Of a stretch of DNA of 21,635 nucleotides, positions 1-4,961 are shown piece by piece (the stretch's first letter is position 1; the number at the start of each line of letters is the position of its first letter). The position numbers were made by a program, and so were the translations under genes. The notes beneath the pieces were generated by a model. The model saw only the letters and a program-made list of their open reading frames with translations, ran no database searches and was not told where the DNA came from. The stretch covers positions 1 through 21,635 of the forward strand of contig JAZRXE010000086.1 of assembly GCA_045600065.1 (NCBI GenBank). Reading direction: 5' to 3'. This DNA comes from RGIG2707 sp045600065 (lineage in GTDB: Bacteria > Bacillota > Clostridia > Peptostreptococcales > Anaerovoracaceae).

Positions 1-382
1 TCTGAAATAACAGTGTTGTTTTTCCGGTTCTTCGCAAGCCATAGAGAATAGCAATTTTACCGTCAATATCTTTTGTAATAAACTTCTTGAGAAGTTTAAA
101 GCAGTCCCTCTTTTTGTATTTGGAAACTATTCGTGTGAGAGTCTTAAGGTTGGCACTTACAACAACATTTGTGTGAAACTCATTGACCGTTCCGACTAAA
201 TCAACCGCCGGAATGGTAACCCCGTACTTTTCGAGTTTCTGAAAAATAGCATTATATTTTGCGGTATTGGCTTTGTTTGGATCGTTTTCATAGTTCTGAT
301 AATTTCTCGTAGACATACCGAGGAATTTGGCACATTCACTCTGACTCAATCCTTTGGATATTCTTAATTCTTTAATAGTCAT
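1..382 (-). CDS. HTH-domain AAA ATPase, 5' part only
   Basis: This gene runs off the left edge, so only 127 N-terminal residues are visible. Residues 1-60 look like a Cro/C1-type helix-turn-helix: a KELRISKGLSQSECAKFLGMS stretch, then NYQNYEND, typical of XRE-family DNA binders. Residues 114-123 (YGLRRTGKTT) are a Walker A loop of the style seen in AAA_14/DUF4143-type ATPases. The ATG at 382 is chosen because AGGTG lies six bases upstream; the in-frame ATG at 388 would abut that site. A promoter sits directly upstream and overlaps a palindrome, so autoregulation by the HTH is a reasonable inference. ATPases of this group are common in accessory DNA and their targets are mostly unknown. The family call is good; the function is open. 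Confidence 0.72.
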   Translation of the reverse strand, partial: MTIKELRISKGLSQSECAKFLGMSTRNYQNYENDPNKANTAKYNAIFQKLEKYGVTIPAVDLVGTVNEFHTNVVVSANLKTLTRIVSKYKKRDCFKLLKKFITKDIDGKIAILYGLRRTGKTTLLFQ

Positions 383-400
383 TATCATCACCTCGCTATT

Positions 401-429
401 AGAATACGGCACTTTTACGAAAAAAGCAA
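401..429 (-). promoter_or_regulatory. Sigma-A promoter of the HTH-ATPase gene
   Basis: On the minus strand the -35 is TTGCTT (complement of 424-429) and the -10 is TATTCT (complement of 401-406), with a 17-bp spacer. The ribosome binding site and ATG of the HTH-ATPase gene follow within about 20 bases. Confidence 0.6.
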
Positions 430-441
430 TAGCTTTTCGTA
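416..441. promoter_or_regulatory. Palindrome over the -35, candidate operator
   Basis: TACGAAAA at 416-423 is mirrored by TTTTCGTA at 434-441, a perfect 8-bp inverted repeat that covers the -35 of the HTH-ATPase promoter. Further ACGAA-type half sites occur just to the right (444-472). This fits a repressor site, most simply for the HTH protein itself. It has not been tested. Confidence 0.45.
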
Positions 442-498
442 AGTATTTCGTGTTTTATTCGTATACATTTCGCTATATTGCGACGATGAGGAACAATA

Positions 499-524
499 AA
501 CTTCCCGCAAGAACTTCCCGCAAG
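499..524. repeat. 13-bp tandem direct repeat, two copies
   Basis: AACTTCCCGCAAG occurs twice without a gap (499-511 and 512-524) in the non-coding stretch between the HTH-ATPase promoter and the next open frame. Its role is unknown; it could be a protein-binding site or replication slippage. Nothing else is recognisable between 442 and 591 apart from weak hairpins. Confidence 0.6.
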
Positions 525-591
525 TCTCCATACGCCGACTGTGTGATGGCAAGGCACAAAGAAAAAAAGGGGGCTGTGAAAAAAGTAGCCT

Positions 592-1404
592 CTAAAAACA
601 AAGGAGGACCATGAGTTCACAAGAGCTCAAGGTCCTTCTTTTATTCTTCACGTAAAGCTGTGCAATCATAGCAAGCTGTGAAGAGCTGTTGGTGTTCTTG
701 GCCTTTGTGTTGATTGCAAAGAAATCAACATTTTCATCACTTGATACGTGGGAATCATCAACAAAATTGATGGTTCCGTCTTCTACCGCACTGTCAAGTA
801 AATCCATCAATGCCGCAAACTGTTCAGGGAAGTCGTTCTTTGCTTCACTGAGAGCTTGGCTTAACTGTGATTTTGTTCTCGTCTTTTTTGTTGCCGTTCC
901 ATTTCCCTTTTTCACAGTCTCGGAAGTTTCTCCACTGCTTTCGGAAGAAGTCTTTGTCGTATTTATTGATTTACTCGTTGTCTTCTTCTTTTCTCCGCTG
1001 AGCGCCTGAGACATAGTGGTCTCAACCTGCTGTTTAAGACCTTTTTGCCATTCTTCAAACTGCTCCCGTGTCATGTTTGGAGGAGGAGTTGTACTTACTT
1101 TTCCTGAAAGTGTATTCCGTTGTCCCCCTTGTATGGATTCTTGTGATCCACTTTGTTCGTCAATATCTCTCTCGGTATTCCGTTCGGATACGCCTTGCAA
1201 GTCGGTGTCCCCTTGTTCCAATTCAGACAGTCGCTGCATTGTGCCCTGTGACCGAGATCCGGGTTGTCGTAACTCTGTTGAAGCAATTCCGTCAGCATCA
1301 GTTTCGTTGTAAAGTCGAACTCCATTATCATTTTCCTCCGATTCGGTTATGAAAATTGTTGGAACACCATTATTATCAAATGAAACATTTTCAATGTAAA
1401 ACAT
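592..1404 (-). CDS. Hypothetical protein, doubtful long open frame
   Basis: I do not recognise this frame. It is open from the tRNA terminator at 1539 down to 592. A GTG at 1539 lies inside that terminator stem and cannot be the true start; the ATG at 1404 is the first usable one, with only a weak GGAAAA before it. The middle section (about 1095-1325) is the alternate frame of a better-supported small gene and looks low in information. The last 160 residues begin TREQFEEWQKGLKQQ, pass through a Ser/Thr/Lys-rich linker, and end in an acidic region (DLLDSAVEDGTINFVDD), which looks more like real protein. The C-terminus reads into a terminator hairpin, suggesting a frameshift or loss of the original stop. 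It may be a single gene, two gene remnants joined by chance, or a decayed mobile-element gene. Confidence 0.35.
   Translation of the reverse strand: MFYIENVSFDNNGVPTIFITESEENDNGVRLYNETDADGIASTELRQPGSRSQGTMQRLSELEQGDTDLQGVSERNTERDIDEQSGSQESIQGGQRNTLSGKVSTTPPPNMTREQFEEWQKGLKQQVETTMSQALSGEKKKTTSKSINTTKTSSESSGETSETVKKGNGTATKKTRTKSQLSQALSEAKNDFPEQFAALMDLLDSAVEDGTINFVDDSHVSSDENVDFFAINTKAKNTNSSSQLAMIAQLYVKNKRRTLSSCELMVLLCF
596..635 (-). terminator. Rho-independent terminator (minus)
   Basis: The stem pairs GGACC and TGAG (606-615) with CTCA and GGTCC (626-635), with one mismatch. Read on the minus strand it is followed by a U-rich tail. The open frame at 592-1404 ends inside this structure, so its last dozen or so codons are terminator sequence. 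Confidence 0.55.
1095..1325 (-). CDS. Small conserved Cys-containing protein
   Basis: This 76-residue product has a pattern I recall from a widespread family of small uncharacterised bacterial proteins: CSDCLNWNKGTPTCKAYPNG, then GIPREIL, then DHKNPYKGDNGIHF. CxxC plus a third Cys suggests metal binding, but no function is known to me. GGAGG lies nine bases before the ATG at 1325; the upstream ATG at 1331 would be only three bases from it. The gene lies wholly inside another minus-strand open frame. I judge this frame the more likely real one because of the recognisable motif and the good ribosome binding site. Its neighbours are accessory or decayed genes. Confidence 0.62.
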   Translation of the reverse strand: MEFDFTTKLMLTELLQQSYDNPDLGHRAQCSDCLNWNKGTPTCKAYPNGIPREILTNKVDHKNPYKGDNGIHFQEK

Positions 1405-1534
1405 TTTTCCGGTTGTTCCAAGCAATTCAGTAGAGTAGTTCTCACCAAAATCATACAGTTCATGGTAGTCTATAAGGATCAAACGGCAGAAGTTCAATCC
1501 GTATTGTACAGACTTCTGGAAGAAAATAAGAAAA

Positions 1535-1554
1535 CCCACAACGAAGGTTGTGGG
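1535..1554 (-). terminator. Terminator of the tRNA cluster
   Basis: CCCACAAC at 1535-1542 pairs with GTTGTGGG at 1547-1554 around a 4-base loop. On the minus strand a TTTTCTTATTTT tail follows. It lies just after the initiator tRNA. Confidence 0.9.
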
Positions 1555-1561
1555 AAGGTAT

Positions 1562-1636
1562 TGGTTGCGGGGGGAGGATTTGAACCTCCGACCTCCGGGT
1601 TATGAGCCCGACGAGCTGCCACTGCTCTACCCCGCG
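1562..1636 (-). tRNA. tRNA-fMet (CAU), initiator
   Basis: The cloverleaf folds fully: acceptor CGCGGGG against CCCCGCA, loop CTCATAA with anticodon CAU, and T loop TTCAAAT. The 1-72 position is a C-A mismatch and the anticodon stem carries the GGG/CCC run, both marks of bacterial initiator tRNA. CCA is encoded. It is the last gene of the cluster. Confidence 0.93.
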
Positions 1637-1643
1637 ATGATAT

Positions 1644-1730
1644 TGGTGCCGAGAACCGGGGTCGAACCGGTACGATATTGCTACCGGGGGATTTTAAGTC
1701 CCCTGCGTCTGCCAATTCCGCCATCCCGGC
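1644..1730 (-). tRNA. tRNA-Leu (UAA)
   Basis: An 87-nt class II tRNA with a long variable arm, acceptor GCCGGGA against TCTCGGC, anticodon loop with TAA between GGGGA and TCCCC stems, T loop TTCGACC, and encoded CCA. It is separated from the initiator tRNA by seven bases and presumably shares a transcript with it. Confidence 0.93.
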
Positions 1731-1761
1731 ATATTCTCCTGTTCTTGACTTTGGATTCAAA

Positions 1762-1781
1762 AGGCGAGGATCGCCTCGCCT
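1762..1781 (-). terminator. Hairpin with short U tail between tRNAs
   Basis: AGGCGAGG (1762-1769) pairs with CCTCGCCT (1774-1781). On the minus strand TTTTG follows. It sits between tRNA-Asn and tRNA-Leu, so it may be a partial terminator or a processing signal. I see no separate promoter for the two downstream tRNAs. Confidence 0.5.
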
Positions 1782-1791
1782 CTTGATCAGT

Positions 1792-1866
1792 TGGCTCCGG
1801 AGGTGGGGCTCGAACCCACAACCTTTCGGTTAACAGCCGATTGCTCCGCCATTGAGCTACTCCGGA
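1792..1866 (-). tRNA. tRNA-Asn (GUU)
   Basis: Acceptor TCCGGAG pairs with CTCCGGA, the anticodon loop CTGTTAA gives GUU, the T loop is TTCGAGC, the discriminator is G, and CCA is encoded. It is the first gene of the cluster, downstream of a consensus promoter. Confidence 0.94.
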
Positions 1867-1895
1867 ATACACGTCGTTTTCAGACGACACAAGTT

Positions 1896-1924
1896 AGTAT
1901 AGTATTATGCCGCGGCAATGTCAA
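1896..1924 (-). promoter_or_regulatory. Consensus sigma-A promoter of the tRNA cluster
   Basis: On the minus strand TTGACA (complement of 1919-1924), a 17-bp spacer and TATACT (complement of 1896-1901). A small GTCGT/ACGAC hairpin (1873-1888) lies in the short leader before tRNA-Asn. Confidence 0.88.
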
Positions 1925-1964
1925 GGGGAATTATCCATTATTGAGAATAATGTTACGTAATGTT

Positions 1965-2702
1965 TCACTGCCGTGGACTCTCCCAGAGCAGCCGGGGAAT
2001 GCAGTTCAGCTTATCAAGCGAGCAGAGCCGGTACTCCACCTTCTGAAGGCTGCCCTCGGGGGCATTCCTGAATGCCATGGCTCCGTGAAGATGGCCGTAG
2101 ACCACCAGCCCGGCACCTGCGGATGCAAAAAAATCCGTAAATTTCGACGGGTGCTGCTTATCGCTGCAGGGGGGAAAATGCATTGCTCCGATAATGAACA
2201 GATCATCTGAGGCTATGCCCTGCTGCCTGCACCGGGCGTGCAGGTCCGACAAAGACATGCTCAGGCGCATACACTCACGATCATAGACCTTGCGGTCGGT
2301 CGCCTCAGAAAAAGCACTGTCTTCGGGGCACAACCAGCCCCTGGAGCCAATGACCGCAAAGCCGTCCCCAAGATATGCGTCGTTTTGGATAAACTCTATG
2401 CTGCCGAAAAGCCCCCGCATTTTTGCCATGCTGGACCACCAGAGATCGTGATTTCCCCTCAGAAGGAGCTTTTTGCCCGGAAGAGCGTCCACCCAGGCAA
2501 GATCAGCCATAGCGTCCTCAAGATGCATGCCCCAGCTTATGTCTCCTGGTATTATCACCAGATCCTCAGGGCTTACAAGGGCGCACCAACTCTCTGCAAG
2601 GCGCTGTTCGTAGTCCTTCCAGGCATCTCCGTATATATCCATGGGTTTGTCCACATTTTCTCCGAAAGAAAGATGCAGATCGCCTATCGCAAAAACTTTC
2701 AA
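1965..2702 (-). CDS. Metallophosphoesterase
   Basis: A 245-residue single-domain calcineurin-like phosphoesterase, probably cytosolic since no signal or membrane segment is seen. All metal-binding motifs are present: D8 and H10 in GDLHLS, GD at 53-54 in GDISWGMH, GNHD at 83-86, H175 in MHFPP, and GHLH at 203-206. It resembles the stand-alone predicted phosphohydrolases of COG1768; the substrate is unknown. The start is a TTG at 2702 with GGAG six bases upstream; it gives MKVFAIGDLH, where the fold is expected to begin. It is transcribed away from the neighbouring hydrolase gene, probably from an extended -10 promoter 170 bases upstream. Downstream is only a 7-bp hairpin without a clear U tract (1936-1952), then the tRNA promoter. 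Confidence 0.85.
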   Translation of the reverse strand: MKVFAIGDLHLSFGENVDKPMDIYGDAWKDYEQRLAESWCALVSPEDLVIIPGDISWGMHLEDAMADLAWVDALPGKKLLLRGNHDLWWSSMAKMRGLFGSIEFIQNDAYLGDGFAVIGSRGWLCPEDSAFSEATDRKVYDRECMRLSMSLSDLHARCRQQGIASDDLFIIGAMHFPPCSDKQHPSKFTDFFASAGAGLVVYGHLHGAMAFRNAPEGSLQKVEYRLCSLDKLNCIPRLLWESPRQ

Positions 2703-2878
2703 ATAATGCTCCGTTCAAATGATCGTGCTCCGGGGCACGGGTGACAGTCCGGTAAGCCTTCTGCCTTTCGGCCGGATTTTGCCGTATACAGCAGCCCCGG
2801 GCTTTGTTTTCGGGAAGACCAGACAGAGCATAAAAACCTGTCCGATCCGGGGCGCAGGCAGATACTGCCCTGCCGTTG
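2703..2878 (-). other. Structured 5' leader of the phosphoesterase gene
   Basis: There is no gene in this stretch. If transcription starts at the extended -10 at 2879-2884, the mRNA has a leader of about 170 nt rich in hairpins: a GCAGG/CCTGC stem with a bulge (about 2850-2873), GACAG/CTGTC, TCCGG/CCGGA enclosing a GCC-GAAA-GGC tetraloop, and GTGC/GCAC close to the start codon. I checked by eye against the common riboswitch cores (TPP, SAM, cobalamin, FMN, glycine, c-di-GMP, THF) and found no convincing match. Confidence 0.35.
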
Positions 2879-2887
2879 ATTATACCA
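2879..2887 (-). promoter_or_regulatory. Extended -10 promoter for the phosphoesterase
   Basis: On the minus strand TGGTATAAT combines a perfect -10 (complement of 2879-2884) with the TGn extension. No good -35 is present, as is usual for extended -10 promoters. It lies head to head with the plus-strand promoter of the hydrolase. Confidence 0.5.
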
Positions 2888-2891
2888 TAGC

Positions 2892-2920
2892 TTGATTATC
2901 AGCGTTATTCATAATATAAT
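2892..2920 (+). promoter_or_regulatory. Sigma-A promoter of the GH18 gene
   Basis: TTGATT at 2892-2897, a 17-bp spacer and a perfect TATAAT at 2915-2920. The predicted start of transcription (about 2927) coincides with the A of the ATG, so the message may have no leader. No Shine-Dalgarno sequence precedes that ATG. Confidence 0.75.
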
Positions 2921-2926
2921 TTATCC

Positions 2927-4603
2927 ATGGGTATTAAGAAGATTTTAACATTGGTGCTGTGCATTTTTGTTCTCGGCACTGCCGCTGCAAGCGCGGCCGC
3001 ACCGCTCGACGAGTATAATTACTGCGAGCAGTATTATAATGGGCAGCTCTGCCCCGAGCAGGCTGTCACCATCAAGGGGAATGTTTACATCAGTGTGGAG
3101 AGCCTGAAGAAATACGGGGAAACCGACGGCCTGATCATAGACACGGATGTAAACAAGCTTAAGTTTTATCCTGCGGAAATGGATATGCTCATCGGCGATG
3201 AATACACCACCGGGTATATACGCAAGTACGCCGGGGAATGCTACATTCCGCTCAAAAACATAGAGGGCAAAAAGTATATCTCGCTGAATGTAGTCTCCCA
3301 GCTTGTTAAGCTTGCCTACCATTACGACGGAGATGTGACAGTCCGCCTTACCGACCTGAAGAGCAGTCAGAAGGCCGGAGAGATAACAAAGGCTGACGCC
3401 CCTGCAGCAGGTGCCCTTTCCGACGGCTCGGGCAGCGATCTGACCCTTGCAAAGGGGACCAGGGCCGTCATCACCGGGCAATCCGGAAATTTCTATAAGA
3501 TCCGGACCTATGCCGGAGAAAGCTGCTGGATACTTAAAAGCGATATGCGCATGCTGGATGACTCAGAGCTTGAATCTGATTATATTTACAACTACAGCAA
3601 AAAAAACATACCCGCAGGCAAATTCAACATGGTCTGGGTATCTCCCAACACAACGGGCGTCACGGCCCTTCCGCCTGAGAAAAACGGCGGCATAGACGTG
3701 GTGGCGCCGGTATGGTTCAGTCAGCTTGTGGAAGCCGGCGGCGAAGTACGTAACTGGGGCGATAAAGGCTATGTGGAGCTTGCCCATCAGAGGGGCTTCA
3801 AGGTCTGGTGCACCATAAACAACAACATGACCGCCACAGGCTCGACAAATTACACTACCAAGGTGTTTGCAGATGAGGCACTGCGCAACCGCACTGTGGC
3901 GCAGTATCTGCTCTACGCCTGCATGTACGATGTGGACGGAATCAATGTGGATTACGAAGACCTGCGGACCACCGACGGAGACGGAATGACGGCCTTTATA
4001 GCCGAACTTTCCGAATACTGCGACAGGCTCGGACTGGTGCTGTCTGTATCCACCTATGTTCCCACTCCGGACAATGCCCAGAGATATCAGTTCGAAGAGC
4101 TGGGCAGGCTTTGCGATTATATCTGTGTAATGACCTACGACGAGCACTACAGCGGAAGCAGCGTGCCCGGATCCGTGTCATCCCAGGGCTGGTATACATC
4201 TCAGATAGAAAAGCTACTGGAAAGTGTCCCCGCCGAAAAGATTCTGATGGGAGTACCCTTCTACACAAGAATATGGAGGGTGGATGATGCCGGAAGAAAG
4301 CTGTCGGTGGGCAGCTACACCATGATCAGCACCAGGACCAAGGTCGAGGAATCCGGTGCCCAGCCTGTATGGAAGCCGGAAGACGGTCAGTATTATGTTG
4401 AATATTCCAATGCCGACGGCAGATTTGTATCCTGGCTCGAGGACAGCAGATCCATTGCCAACAGGCTCAGTTATGTCTACTACTACAAGCTAGCCGGTAC
4501 CTGCTGCTGGCGCTACGGTCAGCAGGAAGACGGCATACTGGAGATCTTTGAGTCCATCTACAAGCACGGAGTGTCCCCCGGAGCCTACAGCGACCCGTAT
4601 TAA
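2927..4603 (+). CDS. Secreted glycoside hydrolase family 18 protein with SH3-like domain
   Basis: A 558-residue exported protein. Residues 1-24 form a signal peptide (KK, hydrophobic core, then AAASAAA). Residues 30-145 resemble a copper-amine-oxidase-N-like module of the kind found in cell-wall proteins; 170-208 look like a bacterial SH3 domain (GTRAVITGQSGNFYKIRTYA). From about 230 on is a GH18 barrel with the full DxxDxDxE signature in YDVDGINVDYEDL, where Glu344 would be the acid, plus MTYDEHY at 402-408 and a C-terminal CCWRYGQQEDG. Such proteins in Firmicutes cleave N-acetylglucosamine linkages, often in peptidoglycan (SleL/YaaH-like), so cell-wall or spore-cortex remodelling is more likely than chitin breakdown; this is inference. 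The ATG at 2927 gives a proper signal peptide but has no ribosome binding site. Confidence 0.88.
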   Translation: MGIKKILTLVLCIFVLGTAAASAAAPLDEYNYCEQYYNGQLCPEQAVTIKGNVYISVESLKKYGETDGLIIDTDVNKLKFYPAEMDMLIGDEYTTGYIRKYAGECYIPLKNIEGKKYISLNVVSQLVKLAYHYDGDVTVRLTDLKSSQKAGEITKADAPAAGALSDGSGSDLTLAKGTRAVITGQSGNFYKIRTYAGESCWILKSDMRMLDDSELESDYIYNYSKKNIPAGKFNMVWVSPNTTGVTALPPEKNGGIDVVAPVWFSQLVEAGGEVRNWGDKGYVELAHQRGFKVWCTINNNMTATGSTNYTTKVFADEALRNRTVAQYLLYACMYDVDGINVDYEDLRTTDGDGMTAFIAELSEYCDRLGLVLSVSTYVPTPDNAQRYQFEELGRLCDYICVMTYDEHYSGSSVPGSVSSQGWYTSQIEKLLESVPAEKILMGVPFYTRIWRVDDAGRKLSVGSYTMISTRTKVEESGAQPVWKPEDGQYYVEYSNADGRFVSWLEDSRSIANRLSYVYYYKLAGTCCWRYGQQEDGILEIFESIYKHGVSPGAYSDPY

Positions 4604-4613
4604 AACACAAGGT

Positions 4614-4904
4614 TACACAGGGGGACACAGGGGGACGGTTCTTCTGTGCTCTCGAAGAACCGTCTCTGAAAACGCTCAAATGACCAAGACGCCCATCAAA
4701 CAACGGGCGTTTTTGATTGTCCGGGCTTTCACCCTTTTGACAGTCTTCAAAGCTCCTTCAAACAGCTTTTAGTGTAGAGCAGCTTGAAATTTCAGGCATC
4801 TACAAGCTTTTTTACCAATGCATTCTGTCCTATAAGTCTCTAAGTACATAAGCCCCTGATCACCAATGACACAGAAGAACCGTCCCCCTGTGTCCCCCTG
4901 TGTA
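4614..4904. mobile_element. REPIN/MITE-like element with 35-bp inverted repeats
   Basis: Bases 4614-4648 and 4870-4904 are perfect inverted repeats of 35 bp, containing the phrase ACACAGGGGGAC and ending in GGTTCTTCTGTG. The left arm also makes its own 11-bp hairpin (4634-4644 with 4654-4664). From memory, repeats with this ACAGGGGGACGGTTC phrase are dispersed in many genomes and associated with REP-type tyrosine transposases (RAYT), which act in trans. No transposase lies between the arms. The interior holds the hydrolase terminator and otherwise unremarkable sequence. The left arm begins 11 bases after the hydrolase stop; the right arm ends next to the ispH-S1 terminator. Confidence 0.65.
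4688..4714 (+). terminator. Terminator of the GH18 gene
   Basis: ACGCCC (4689-4694) pairs with GGGCGT (4705-4710) and is followed by TTTT. It lies inside the inverted-repeat element, so the element either brought the terminator or was built around it. Confidence 0.65.
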
Positions 4905-4915
4905 CCCTGTTGCAT

Positions 4916-4949
4916 ACAAAAAGGCGAGCTCCTTTGGGGAGCTCGCCTT
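4916..4949 (-). terminator. Terminator of ispH-S1
   Basis: A perfect 12-bp stem, AAGGCGAGCTCC (4921-4932) with GGAGCTCGCCTT (4938-4949). On the minus strand it is followed by TTTTTG. Confidence 0.9.
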
Positions 4950-4961
4950 AAGGCAATACTG

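Noticed and set aside
354..614. 86-codon plus-strand frame at the left
   Set aside because: It crosses the promoter, operator-like palindrome and tandem repeat, and its peptide has no recognisable features.
2703..2878. Cobalamin or FMN riboswitch before the phosphoesterase
   Set aside because: Short phrases looked similar, but the conserved cores of those classes could not be aligned and the gene context does not fit.
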